Shown here: in pieces, positions 46,128 through 59,500 of the stretch
Layout of the letters: the number at the start of each line of letters is the position of its first letter
How positions within the stretch are numbered: the stretch's first letter is position 1
NCBI GenBank assembly: GCA_025345505.1
Contig: JANVCC010000071.1
Location: 680,872-744,871, forward strand
Reading direction: 5' to 3'
From: Todiramphus chloris collaris
Taxonomy: Eukaryota; Chordata; Aves; Coraciiformes; Alcedinidae
Length of the DNA: 64,000 nucleotides
Position numbers and translations under genes: made by a program
The notes under the pieces: model-generated
What the model was told of the DNA's origin: nothing
Databases searched by the model: none
The model's input: only the letters and a program-made list of their open reading frames with translations

Positions 46128-46314
46128 TGCCAAATTTCAGCCCCTCTTGCCCGAGGAGAGCTCGTGTTTTTCCAGCGATGTGCAGCCTCCGGGCAGTAAA
46201 GCCCCCCAGGGCTGAGCCTCGGTGGTGGCTCCGAGCCCGGAGCAGCGGGATGCTGCGCCGCGTACCTGCTGCCTGGCTGGAGGAGACACCTGGTGTAGGG
46301 TGGTGTGAGGGGAC

Positions 46315-46502
46315 AGGGCCTGGAGCAGGCTGCCCAGACAGGCTGTGGAGCCTCCTTCCTTTGGAATCTCCCCGCATCCCAAACCCCCCTGGACGATGCG
46401 ATCCTGGGCCCCCTACTCTGGGTGACCCTCCTGGAGCAGGGGGTTGGACCAGACGATCTCCAGAGGCCTCTTCCAGCCCCCCCAGTCAGGGATTCTGTGG
46501 TA
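46315..46502 (+). mobile_element. CR1 LINE 3' fragment (sense) between F2RL3 and SIN3B
   Basis: Contains caggctgtggagcctccttc, ggagcagggggttggaccag and gatctccagaggcctcttcc, ending in gggattctgtgg. It is the 3' end of a sense CR1, and lies just upstream of F2RL3 relative to that gene's direction. Confidence 0.8.
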
Positions 46503-49391
46503 GGATTGTAAGAGTGACTGGCAGACGTTGTGTGAACCTTCCACATCCTTTGCTTCTTGGTCCCCCCTTCTCTAACTCCTTAAGAGTGTAAATCCCTTCC
46601 GTGCTCTGCCTTGACAGCGCTGCTGGGAGAGCCCCGAGCCCTCTCCCATCCCAGCACGACCACTTCCCAGTGGCCACCGAGGGGGTAGGCCAGTGGGGCA
46701 GGAGGCCACAGCTTGAGAGGCTGCTGGCTCTCGGGCTCCTGTCGGGCGCTGCGAGGGTGTGAGGACAGAAGCTGGAGTCCGGGCGGTAGGAACTGTAAAT
46801 TTGGTTTGGCAGCCTGAGGAGCCGTTCATTTCTTTCTCTTCGGCTTATGAATGGCCTCTTCTGTGAAGGCTGCAAATCTGAGCCTGGCTGCTGCTCGATG
46901 AGATTTTTCTATTCCAAGGAGAAAATGATCCTATTTCCTTTGCTTTCACCGTATTCCCACATCCCCGCGCCGAGCGTGTCGAGAGGTGGAGTTCCACTGG
47001 CAGGGACAGGGAAGATGCAATGGTAGATGTTTTGCTTTTGCGATCCTCTCGGGATTTATGAACCATTACAGAATGACTCATGTGGCCACATATTTTCCAT
47101 GCCTCAGCCAGGATCCTTTCCGTGCTCTATATGCAAAAAATTAGCCATAATCAGGTTCAGATAGTGTGCAAATCTCAACCCTGCTTCCTATGGCCAGGTC
47201 TCTGGAGTGGAGCAGGGAGAGGTTACTCTTTGCTCTAGCCTTCATTTTTCAGATGCTGTGTGATCTTTAGTGACTGCTTCAGATGCAGAACAGCTTGCTT
47301 GAAAATTCTAGTGCCAGAGGTTTGTCATGGCTTGTTAACATCTCTTTAAGTCGTGTGATCCCTGCCCTGTGGGGTAACAATTTGGTTTTCAAGTATTCCA
47401 TTGTGCAATAGATCATCTCCTGGGAGAAGGCACTTTTCTGTTCCTGGGCTCTGAACCCAAATGATGTAATGCCGGAAAGCAGGCTGGGGGTTGAAAAGCT
47501 TCGGAGGGAGGGCACAAACACCACCTGGCCTGCCCTGGACACCTTTAGGGCTTGGAAGAGCAAACTTTGGTAGGCAAATAATGGGCCTTGCTCTTCCTGC
47601 TCTGCTCCAGCAGCTCCAGAGAGCTCTTCAGCCACAAGCCAGCAGGTGTGAAGACCAAAATCTTAATGCCGCTAATACCTGCCCCGGGCTGAGCTCGCTG
47701 GCACGCTGCAGCCCGCCGAGGCGGCAGCTCTGCCGTAGCCCCAGCAGCGTGGAGCCTTCCCACCCGTGCCAGCACAACCTCGGCTGCCAGGAGCCTGCTG
47801 CTGGCCCTGCCTTCCCAGCCACTGGGGCTACAAGCACCTGAGCATTCTCACAACCACGAGGGGCCTTGGAAGGAGGATTCCCCCAGCCCAGATTTGTCTT
47901 TGCAAGCTCTGGTACGTACCAGAGGACTTTGCACCTTGGGCACCCTTCCTGACTTTGCCATCACTCCAGCTCCCCTTCTTCCCATTTGGTCAGGTCTCTT
48001 GCCACCTGCCTGAGACTCTCCACAGCTCCAGGGACTCTCCCAGCCCCTCCTCCTCTGCTTGTTCCTCAGTTCTCCTCTTCCACTGGGCTCCCACCCCATC
48101 TTTGCCCTTGGTTATGTCACCCCCTTTGTGCCCGCACGCTCCTCGCCCCTGGTAAGCCTTTAGCTGCTGTGATCCTTCTGGGAGGACAGGTTTTTATCAG
48201 AACTACTCTTCTGCTTGCTGCAGTTTTCAGAGCACAGAAGTCCCCATGGACCCGTTTTGGGGAATCTTTGGAGTTTATTCGTGTCACTGCAACTCCACGG
48301 GTGTTCTGGAATGGCTTCTTTTGGGCCTTTCTCAGCATGACGATGATATCGGGGTTCCCTGGCCTGTCAGACACCTCCTCCCTCCCCAGCACCGGCTCTC
48401 AGGTGATTCCCTTCGGATTCATCTTCTAGCACAGGTATGGCTTAGAATTTCTAGGCTTTAATTTAGTCGTTAATTTTGATGAGCAGAAGGTAGAGTGTGC
48501 CTCGAGTTTCATTAAGGTTGAGCTGCTCCTCTCTAAGCAGAGGAATGGCTAAAGCACGGAAAACCCCTCGTGTTCACACATGGACTTTCTGCCTGCTCGG
48601 GTTCCCAGCCCCAGCTTCCCCTGTGCATCACAGAAACTCAGGAAAAATCAACTCCTGAAACATGGAATACCGAATTCAGGTTCTCCCTAAGTTAACGTAG
48701 AAAACTAGTCATTCTTTTTTCCATTCTGCAAACCTGAAAGATATTTTTAAGCTGCCTCTGTGGTTGCCAAAAGTGCCTGCTCGTGGCATCGCCAGCCGCT
48801 GCCGGGTGATGCCAGCCCATCCAGGGAAGGTCCTGGCTGCGAGACCCACGGTCTCTGCCGGGAGCCTGGCGTGCAGCGGCTGCGGCCTCCCCGGCGCCGC
48901 GACCGTCGCTGGAATCAGAGGATTCCCCGCGGTTTCTGCCGCGGAGGATCGTTATTAGCAGAACCAGAGTTTGTTTCCCCGTGAGCCAGGAGGACGCTGC
49001 GCAGAAAGCAGAGTTGCCTTTTGTTATGGCAACGGAAGTGTTGAGAATGATGTAAAGGAAACTCCTATCAGATCTGGGCCACATCACTGCAGCTTGATTT
49101 GCAGAATCCACACATTCATTTGCTGTGCAGAGCTCACAGGGAACAGAGCTAAACATGTTATTACCCAGGAATTTGGGGAGGTTGAGGGAAAGGCGGGTGG
49201 AGGGTGATTTTCACGGCTGCAGTTGTATGATCTTAACCTGTAGCAGATGTGCTTTGAGCCTTCAGAGCTGGAATCGGGCGCTTTCCTTCATTTTCAGTTG
49301 TATTTAGTGTGTGAGTACTTGGGGGCCAGGGCTGGACTTCTCACGGCACGAGGTGCTGCTAGAAACCGATCCGCAAGCAGATAACCCTGGG

Positions 49392-49505
49392 CTGGTGCTC
49401 CCCCTGCCCGTGCTCGGGGCCCCTGTGCCAGCCCCTGGTGCTCCCCCTGCCCGTGCTTGGGGCCCCTCTGCCAGCCCCTGGCCTCCCCTGCTCCCGGCCA
49501 GCCCA
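49392..49505 (+). repeat. 43-bp GC-rich tandem repeat (two copies plus a partial)
   Basis: Unit starting ctggtgctccccctgcccgt at 49392 and again at 49435, differing at two positions, followed by a degenerate third copy from 49478. Lies just past the predicted SIN3B poly(A) site. Confidence 0.88.
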
Positions 49506-49639
49506 GAGGGGCCGGGATGGAAGCTCCGGGGTGGAAGTTCACCCGACTTTTCAAATTTTTCTGCCATTTAAAACTCAGCTTCTGGTGCACAACGCTCAGG
49601 AAGGTTCAGTTACAATAAATTTCAAACAGCGAGAGCAGC

Positions 49640-52092
49640 AGACTTTTAAAATCAATATTTTATTTTACTTGAATGTGCAAATAAATATAAAAAAAACCTA
49701 CATTCAAAGAGCTGGCAAAGCAATTACAAGCCCAAAAGCAAAGATCCTTCAAAAAAAAAAATGGAAGAACAAACTCTCGCATCGAGGTCGTGCTCACAAA
49801 TACGCAGCGGCCCAGCTTCAACCCTCGGCCGTTGGCAAGCCCCTCTCAAACCTGCACCTCCTGCTGATTCTGGTCACATCCTTTGCTACCATCACTTCCC
49901 AGACAATAGCACTGTCAAGGGTAAAAGTCTTCACCTCTTCAGATTTATAAATTAAGGTTTACAAAATAAGGATGCTTAAAAACTGAAGTACACTTAAAAA
50001 TGGGGAGATGGAAGAGGACAGTGCGCACGTGCGTTGCCCTCCGACACCTCGGTACACTTGGAATCAAATGCATTTTAAGCCACAAGTTGCAACCTATTTT
50101 CTAGTAAACATTTGTTCTGTATCATAAAACCATAAAATTTGGCACAGTTGTCATCTCCACTGGAAGACAGCGGAGAGGTGACCAGGACTGAGGTGGAGTT
50201 TGTTGAGCTGTCTGGAAGCCAAAGGGGGACGCTGTGCTTTGCACGGGGCTTGGCCGCCCAGCTCCTCCCCCCAGCCCTCACCGAGCTCCGTCATCAGCGT
50301 CTTTTAATCACCGACTGCACCCAGAGCAGGGGAAGAACCTCACATCACTTCAGGAACCAAAACTGAACAGAGACCCAGACAACAAGAACACGAATTCTTG
50401 ATGAGAAGTCCCCCGATAGCAGTGGTTGTGCAAGTGGCCGCGGATGCCAGAGACCGGCCACCCTCCTTCCCTCCTCCAGATCCTTTTGCAAAGAAGACAA
50501 AGAGTCAGTACAGTTTCCTATTAAACGTACCCCAAAGGCCAATTGTTTTACTGTCAAGTGAGACGATTGCAAAACCAAATGTTGTACAGTGGGAATAACC
50601 CAGGACAAACCCTACAGGCTGCTACTTCGGTCTGGCAGAAATTATAACCTAAAGATCAAAGCCACAGAAAATGCTGGGGGGAGAGGGTTATCCCCCTGAA
50701 AGCCAGGAAACAGCAGAAGCGGAGCTGAAAGGAGGCCGGACCTGCCTCACGACATCGCCTCGTGACACACTCCACGGACAGCGTGCTTGCTTTCGGCCCC
50801 GAAAAACACGAGCAAAGTCACAGTGGGGCTGCGGGACAAACACAGCTGAATTTCCTCGCTTCCAAGAGCCGAAGCCAGACAATTGCCACAGTGTTCTGCA
50901 CCGTTCGGGTGGGGATTCGTCAGGCAGAAGGGCTTAGATTGAAGTACAGACGGTTCAGGCTGCGGTGCTCCTGGCTGGATCCAACGCTGCCCGCTACAGA
51001 TTTCCATGAGTCACTGTCACTGCACAGGACCTGTGCTGAGCCAGCAGAAACGGGCAGGATCCGGGACAAACCTCCGCTCGGACGCAGACCCTGCGCTGCA
51101 AGAGCTCCATCTACTGCTGGTCCTTCGGTGGCACAACCCAGCAGGACCGCGGAGTCCAGGCATGCTCAAGAAAAGCGAAGCGCCCAAGAACAGTCTCCAG
51201 AGGCTGCCCATCAACATGCAAAATTAAACGAATAAAATAGAATAGAAATAGGCCAGACCTCGCAAAAGATCTTCCTCCCCAAGCACGGGCTCCAAGCAGC
51301 TCCAGCTCTGAGAGGGCAGAGTCTGCAGCAGGTCCTACGGTCACCAAGCGACAACACCGCGTCCGGTGCACGTCTGCAGGGGGGCAGCCCATGGGCTGCA
51401 AACTGTTCTGTCTGGAGACCTTCTTCCCTCGGGTCGTGCTCTAAAATACTCAGTTGAGGAGTAAGAGTCAAAGCGTTTAGTACGCTGTTCGTCCTCGTCC
51501 CAGTTTTGGCATCTTCCTCCCCAGGGCACCAGTAACAAACACCGCGTTCCTTGCCTTGTTAGCGCAGGTGGGTATCGAAGCGAGCAACCTCTGCCAGGCG
51601 CTCTCAGCCCCGCCGGCACGTGGAGGTTACACTGAGGAGTTCTGCAGGCTCCAAGACAGCGTAAGTTCAGGAAGATGGGGACAATTAAACCCTTCAAAGT
51701 GGAAGCAGCTGCCAGCATCTGCTCAAACACCAGCCCGGCTCCATCTCTCCAACAAAGCCTCTAGCAGTAGTTCACTCAGAGCCTGACCACTCAGGGTCCA
51801 GTCCCGGCTGGTCAGCAGCAGCCTAAAGCTCAGAAACTACCCACGACTGTGGCAATGTCAAAAGCCCTCTTCCCATAAAGCTTCTAAACGTCTCTGTGAC
51901 AGCTGGAGGATTACACTGCAAGGAGACAAGTCTATGCCATATGGAAAATACATCATAATCCAAAGTTAAATGCTGTTTGGATAAATATCATTAATACATA
52001 CATTGCATTCCCACCACTATTCTCAGAGTAAATGTGTTTCACCAGCAACGCTCCTACGTGTCTTGGTCCCAGGATCCCAGGAACAGCTCTGC
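49640..52092 (-). other. SIN3B: Probable SIN3B 3' UTR
   Basis: No coding exon is seen between the SIN3B stop and a minus-strand AATAAA (TTTATT at 49659-49664). The stretch contains no recognisable CR1 and lacks clear splice-flanked ORFs. A 3' UTR of about 2.4 kb is inferred; an earlier non-canonical poly(A) site is possible. Confidence 0.5.
49659..49664 (-). terminator. Candidate SIN3B poly(A) signal
   Basis: TTTATT on the + strand is AATAAA on the minus strand. It lies in an AT-rich patch about 2.4 kb after the stop and is the first canonical signal I see downstream of the stop. Confidence 0.45.
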
Positions 52093-55000
52093 TCAGGGTG
52101 AGGCTGGACGGCGGCTGTACTGAACTCTGTACCTGTTCACCGGGACCCCGTGGACATTCACTGTCTCACACGTCGTTTTACAGGGCACCATCTCCTCATC
52201 TTCATCTCCCATTAGCCAGTCTTGAACTACATCAACGGCCTCCATGGTCACATTCTCTTCCAGCCACCTATTGTGCCACTCTTCAAACTGCTGGTGGTGC
52301 TTGAGCAGCACCATGGGCTGTACCTGAGAGCAGGACAGTAAAGATCACCGAGGGGTTTCCGGGGGAGAAGACAACAACCGACTCTCTTTGTACATCTGAG
52401 ATGTGCACTCTTTACACCACCACACCAACAGCAAACCAGGAACCCACAGACCTGTGTTTAAAGATCTCCACTTCCTAATGTTTGCCACTCCCCCTTAAGA
52501 CTCATGTGGTAAAAAAAACACTGCTGATCACAGAACCATAGAATGTTAGGGGCTGGAAGGAACCTCTGGAGACCACCAAGTCTAACCCCCTTCCAGAGCA
52601 GGGTCACCCAGGGCATGTCGCTCAGGAACACATCCAGACAGGTCTGGAAAGGCTCCAGAGCAGGAGACTCCACAGCCTCTCTGGGCAGCCTGGGCCAGGC
52701 TCTGGCACCCTCACAGTGAAGAAGTTCCTTCTCATGTTGTTCCTTGTCCTATTGCTGGGCACTACAGAAAAGAGCCTGGCCCCTTCCATTTGACACCCAC
52801 CTCTCAGATATTGAGAGACATGGATCAGATTCCCCCTCAGCCTTCTCCTCTCCAGACTAAACAGCCCCAGTTCCCTCAACCTTTCTTCACAGGGGAGATA
52901 CTCAAGTCCCTTCATCATCCTCGTAGCCTCTGTTGGACTCTTTCCAGTAGATCCCTGTCTCTCTAAACTGAAGTACAGAGCATTTACCAGCTCTCCTCAG
53001 AGTTTCACCCAACACAGAGTAGTAACTTCTGGGTGTAGCTTGCAGGAATTCAGCCCCAAGACTTCGTATCGGTACCTGTCTTTTGGCTCACGTCCCCTAC
53101 CTCTGCTACTGCCCGAGCCGCGGAGAGAGTAAGAGGAGATGCACCTGCTTGGCTCGGCAGAGCGCTCCCCGCCGGTACATGTAATCCTCCGAGTTCATGA
53201 TGAACATCATTTTGTGGGTGTTGAGCTTGAACCGGCAGTCCACGTTGCAGGCACTCTCCACCCCGATCAGCCTCTTCCAGGAGCTCTTCACTTCACTGCG
53301 CAGAGCTCTCACTTGCTTACACTGCCACTTGCGGAACTTCTTTAGGTTTCTAGAACAAAGCAAGGATCATGGAGCACGTGTCACATGTGGTTACTGGTTG
53401 TCTTACGCTAGCACAGCTGACAGCACCGGTACCAAATGTGTATTTCCACTATCTAGTTATCAGACTTTCTCCAAGACCTCCCTCTGACAAATACTTAGTG
53501 AAACAGGAACAAATTAGACCTCAGATTCCTGCCTGATGGGACAGTCCCATTCCTTTCCAAACACAGTTTCATGACCAAAGCTCAATGCAGCAGTCACAAA
53601 TTTTTTCTCTGGCATTTATAGGCAGAGCACTGGGCTACAGGAGGCCCTTTGGAGCTCGTGCGGCACGTCACCTAAAGCCACTGCCACACAGGCCACGGAG
53701 AACCAGCAGCAGCAGCTGCCGTGGGCGCGACTCAGGAGAGGGAGCACTCACCTTTGCAGAAAGACTGGTTTCAGTAGGAAGCCATCGTTCTGGCTGTTGG
53801 GAGCCCCTTCCACCCCGACATACTGCTCCATGTAGTTAGCAAGGTGCTACACGAGAGAGACCCGTTTCAAGTGAGGTTTCACTCTTACCAAGACAAACAT
53901 CATCACAAAGAACTAGTTTGTTTCCAAACTGCTTTTTATGAAGCTGCTTTAGGTTGGAACTCTTTGGCTAACGTGCCCATTCTGACAGTGACCACAGCCC
54001 CACATCTTCCCACCTCCCAGGTAAACTTCTCCTGGCAAAGTCTCACAGTTTGGAACAAGAATGTGGGAAAGCATCCTTAGACACCTGCTTTGTCGGTGGT
54101 ACAGAAGACTCCATGGTTGCTGTGATATTACCTGCACCTCCACGGGATCTTCTGTCTGGGTTTCTTCCGTATCCAGAAGCTCAATGGTCATGATCACCTG
54201 ACCCTTCCGCTGAAGAAACATTACCTGCAAAAGTTACAGGCACAAGATATTGGCCATGTGGGCTCACAATAAAATGCTGTACACTCACAGCAAGGCGTTG
54301 GGACAACAAATGTGAGCTAGGAGAGGAGCAAGCAGCAGGGCTTCTCAGTCAGCCCTGATGCCACTGCACTGTCTCTGCTCTGGTTTTGGTACCTTCTCTC
54401 ACGCTGCTCTCTCACCACTGTGGCCTTGGAGCTTCCCAGCCCCTTTCTCCCAGGTGCAGGGCCCCACTCATTTTATGAAGTTCCCTGGCAGTAAGTTCTT
54501 ACCTTGAAACAGTTCTCATCCGCCATGCAGCGCTCAGCCTTCCACTGATAGCTGGTCTCCTTTGCTGCGCGCACACACCGAGAGGATAAGTTGCCTCCAG
54601 CAGCACCTCTCTTCCTTTCGTTCAAGTAGAGCTCGACCACCTTCAAGCAGATGTCATCGCTCACTAGATGGTGAAGCTTCCGTTAAAAAAGGGGGAATTC
54701 AGTCAGCAAGTCTGGGCCAAGAGTTCACTCAGTGCGTTATGAAAGGAGCACAAAACTCAGCACAGCATCACCCCTCAGCTGAAGCAGCAAAGCTGTAACT
54801 CCAGAGACTTCACACATTTCACTCTTTTTCATTACTTTGCAATAAAAGGACCAGAGGAGAGCGAGGGGCTGGTGGACCTTAACTACAACTTGAAGACAGA
54901 TTTAAGTAAAAAGGACTACACTTTTTTTTTTTTTTTTAATCTTAGATGTATTTTGGGAATGGTAGAATTTTGAAAAGACTGGAACTTAAAAGATGTTGGA

Positions 55001-56501
55001 AAAGGCCAGGAAGAGTAGAATCCCTAGGGTGGTCCCTGTACTGAAGCTGGGCTGTCTCACTGAACTTCTGCTAGAGGGTTTCTCCTGCACACGTAAATCT
55101 CCTACCAAGCTGCTGCACACTGAGCGAGCCCCTGCACTACCGGGTACCGCGAGAAGCCGGGACCTCTACAGAAGGGAGATGTGTGGCCCCCCCAAACACA
55201 CATCACAGACACCAAGTAAGTTACCTGGCGAACAATATTCTGCACCAGTTTGTCCATAGTAAAGCCAATATAGGCGTGGATAGTGAACATCTCCCTCAGA
55301 GTGTCCTCGTACTGCGTCGGGTCAATGTTCCCATCCAGCAGACTCCGCACCATGTCCAGGAACGCAGGGTAGTACTCCTCCAGTTCCACCTCACCTAGGC
55401 AGGGGAAACGGGTGAGAAGCAGAGTGGAGTGAAGAGAGACAAGGCACAGCACTGCTCAAGACCCACAACATTCAGAACGTGCGTGCAGCCAGTTCTCTGG
55501 GGAAGCTGACAGGCTGTCACAGCTTTATCTCGTGCGCTTCCCTGGCTGCCTTGTGCAGGTAACTACTGCACTGTGGAGCCGTTTACGTTTTCAATCGGAG
55601 TCCTAGGTTAATACAATGAGATGCCTGAGAACGTCTGACAACAGCGGGCTTGCTTGAGGTCTCTATGCTCTATGCACGAGAGTTCTCAGGAGATAAATCA
55701 CAGACTAGCTACCCTGTTAAATTAACTGCAGCCCCAGGTCATACCTATAGTAGAGCTCTGCACCTCTACGTTCCTTACACTCGCCTGCTGGTCTCAGCTA
55801 CTCAGATACACACAGTCAACCAGGCTGTACACATCTGAGTACACATCTATGTATACAGCCGGGAACCAGAGCACTAGGAGTGGACTGTGTCCTGGGTTAT
55901 TCTTACTTGGTTGCTTCAGTCTTAGTTCCATGGCTGGATCATTGGTTTTTTCTTTTCTTCCCTCACAAAGGAGTTTCTCTCTTTCTTTTTCAGTCCGATA
56001 TTCTAGAAGCTGCTTCTGAGCTTGACGATAAATCTTTAGGAGCCTTGAGCACAGAGTCTGGTGGAGGCGAAGGAAGAAATACCAATTATTATTGACAAAG
56101 AACAGACTGTAAACATCGTCCAGAGTGTTGTGGGGCTCAGCAGCTGTAACATCACAGAAGGTTGCTTTTGCCTCCAAAGGACTGCTTGGAGGCCCAGGCA
56201 CATGTTTTTTCCGTAGCTCAGGAGTATCCAGGTTCTGCCCCTGATGGTTTTCTCTGTCCTCATCTGTTGATTCTTCAGAAATACTGTGCTCAGGGGGCTG
56301 AGAGAAAAACAGCTCAGGTATGAAGTGATGCACTATCTGCCGGATGGTTGCTTGATCCTCCTTTTGGATAGTAGGCTGCCTTTTTACATAGTAGCTGATA
56401 AGAGACGCTGCATCTTCCAGAATCTGCTTATCTTCATAGATAAAGATAAGATGAGGCTCATTTGTGGAGGAACTTCTCCCCTCTGAATGCTGCTCCTGAT
56501 G
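52093..56501 (-). other. SIN3B: SIN3B C-terminal Sin3 domain
   Basis: Seven exons. The largest (55907-56501, 595 nt) encodes [17 protein letters not shown], an acidic spacer and [20 protein letters not shown]. Later exons carry [36 protein letters not shown], a Cys-containing [12 protein letters not shown] stretch, [18 protein letters not shown], the basic [15 protein letters not shown] segment and, last, an acidic [15 protein letters not shown] stretch before [10 protein letters not shown]. The acceptor of exon 14 (54677-54678) is purine-rich but the frame requires it. Confidence 0.94.
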
Positions 56502-59500
56502 CTGTAATCAAAAGACAAACAGATAGAAGATCCTTTCAATCATGCTCAAGAGCCATTCCTGCCAGGAGAAATAAGCCAGTCTTAACTCTATGCTCAGGAC
56601 AGTCCTTTTTGACCGAGACCCCTTCAGAGAGCTACCACTTCAGCAAGGTCCCAGGTGCTACAGAAACATCCCGATAGTCCTACCAACAAAGGACACACAG
56701 GATGGATTATTTCCTCCTGTACACACCTCATCGTAGACACTCTCAATCTCATTCAGCAAGCTCTTGGAGCGCAACGCTTTGGTGTCGTTCTGTTTGAAGT
56801 TGACGGCCTGGTGGTCAAGGGACTTCAGGTAGGCCTTCTCATACTGCTCCCGCCAAATTTTGTTGAAGCCCTGCTGGGCCTCCCGCCATTCCTCCTCTTT
56901 TGCTTTCAATCTGTGTAAACGTATAATCTACTTCAGTTCAAAAAGACAAGCACAGAAATACACACAAAGCATTTTTAGCGTAGGCGACTGCGATGCACCA
57001 AAACCTCTTTGGTACTCCTGGAAGCAAGGAAGAAAAGCACCACCACTGAAGATGAATTATCCTTTGAAACAGCGGCTACAGCAAACAGTTTAAAAATGCT
57101 TTAAAAATTCTCTATCGGTTTCTTAAGGAAGCCAGGTGAACAGAGGAGAAAGGGGATTACCTCTTAAGGACAACAGGAACTGCAGTAACGGGGTTTTTCT
57201 TGAGGCTTTCGATGATCTCCGGTGCTTTATCGCCATAGATGCGATAGATGGCCCTGCGCTGGATCACTTCCGATGTTCCTCCCAAGCAATCATCCAGTCG
57301 AAACTTCTCCTGATCCTCTTGAGTCAGTCGGGACAGTTTTTTCTGCACGCTCTCCAGCACACGGATCGTGGCTAAATTGGTCTCCAAGACAACATCCAAC
57401 TGCAAAGAGTTCACAAAAGACACGGTGTGAGAGCGGGCAGCGAAGGAAAATGGAGACCAGCAGTGCCAGGTCTGTGGCATCCCAAACCAGAAGCACCAGC
57501 AAGGTTTCTTACTGGAAAACAAACCTCTGCCAGTTCTCCCAACGGTAACATACTTTTTAGAACTGGACTCACGCCTAGAAACAACTCTTAAGACTCCAAG
57601 CAAGTGGAAAACACCAAACTCTAGCTCAAACCAGCTAACGTGAATACAACTTTCAGTCACTGGACAGCAGCTAAGTCAGTCAAAATCCTCCAAGCGAGAA
57701 GCCTGGCCCGCTGAGGAGGCAGGTGGGAAAAGGTGGGCAAAAGGAAGCGCAGAGGCACCTCAAACCGCTCATCTTCACAGCGGTGCAGCTGCTCCTCATA
57801 CGGAGTCTTCTTGGAGCTGACAAAAGTGGAGTCTTCAGACCAGGATGGAAATGAAACCCAGGTATCATTTAACACCTGCAACGGCACAAAGACATGACAT
57901 TGAGCTGTTCTCACAGGGGCTGACACTTGTCTGGTTTAGTTTTGCACAGCTCTGCCCCGAGTTTCTCTTGGGAATCCACAAGTCAGTGTCATGAGCACTC
58001 CTCAGGAGATTAGAGGTCTGTGTGGAACTGTGCCAGGGCCCTGCCCGGAGAACTGAAAAGCACCTCCGCTGTCCCCTCCCAGACCAGAGAGATCACTCTG
58101 CAGCAATCAGCAACGGTCAGTAAAGGAGATGGAGTGGCCAACAACAGCAAGAGGCGGGAACACCTACATTGCAGGTGTCTGTTCTGGGTGAGAACAGTGC
58201 TCACAGTGCTCTTTCAGGACAAAAACTGTTTCTAAAGTCCCCAGAGGTCCACTGCTAGAAATTAATTTCAGGTTGCTTAATATTCTTTTCTGTCTATAGG
58301 AATAAGTTTGTGTATGCACACAGACTGAAAGGACAATAAAAGGAAAGCTGTGATTTGAGATGGGTTTAGATAACAAAATGCACGTGGATACTCTCCTTTC
58401 AATAACCAGGATGGCTAACTGACGCGAGATCAAAGCTGGCTCCTCAGCAGTAGAGAGAGGAATCCACGTGCAGAAGCTGCAGCACTAACGACCCCAGTTC
58501 AAGTTATGCAAGTGCAATGTGTGTTGAGGGATTGGACAGGCTGAGCCCGCAGTACCTCCTTGCAAATGGCTGTTCTTCCACTGCACTTTGGCTGCTGATA
58601 GGTTTTGGGGAGCGCTCGGTAACTCGACCCTATGCGTTTGCAGGAAGCGTAATCAATCTCCCGACTCATTCCATCCCCAGATCGGTCGCTCAGTGGAGAA
58701 GCAAATGAAAGCTCTTTCACACCAAGAAAGGACTTGAACTGTGCAAAGAGTTCTGGGAATTTCCTTCAAAAACACAAGTAAGCGTATTTTGTTATTTCAC
58801 TCTGACAGTTTTAGGGGGGCTAATGTGTGTCACGAAAGCGAGGGGGAAAATCTAAACAAACTTAGCACTGCAGTGAGAAATATGTCACCAGCATTCTACC
58901 TCTGTTATCGTTCTCTCTGAATTACTCTAGGTTTGGGGTTTTTTTTTTACTTAAGGCAGGAAAAGAATTTCCCTTTGTAATTTCAGGAATACTCCCCTTA
59001 ATTGAGGAGTCACTGAACCTTCCTGTGCCAAACAGCACAAGAAGCTCCAGAGCTCCAACTATTTTATCTTTTTCACAGCTCTGTTCCGAGATTTCACATT
59101 TATACTTGTATTATATTTTGAGAGATTAGAACAGGGTGTGTGAACAGAGACCATGCTCCACAATTCATGAGATTCTCTGCCCCAGTGATTTAGAAGAACA
59201 TCAGGCAGTCTGCTGCTTGTGAGGCTTTCAACTGGATTCACAGAGAGGGGAAAATACCCTCCCCAAAATGCTTTTTAAGAGCTGTGGTGATCTGTTAAAA
59301 GATTCAGATCTCATTACTCCTCTTTTTGGATTAGCTTTCAGTTTCTTGCACACTACCTAGGAGATATTTCCCAAGTTAAATCCAAAACTTCAGTAACAAA
59401 GTGCCCAATGTCGACCAAAAACTAACAGAGCAACACCTAACAAGTACTACACAGCGCGGAAAGGTCCTCAGGAGCTTACCCTAAAAATGGTGTCACAAGC

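Larger units (their letters stand above)
45480..49390. other. Spacer between F2RL3 5' end and SIN3B 3' end
   Basis: GC-rich sequence with one CR1 fragment and the GATA/ETS cluster. A minus-strand frame of 284 codons (45692-46546) overlaps the CR1 and shows no recognisable domain. No other gene supported. Confidence 0.6.

Noticed and set aside
47279..48429. Cluster of ORFs of 91-147 codons upstream of F2RL3
   Set aside because: Low-complexity Pro/Ser/Leu-rich translations in GC-rich DNA, no homology recognised, no consistent splice pattern.
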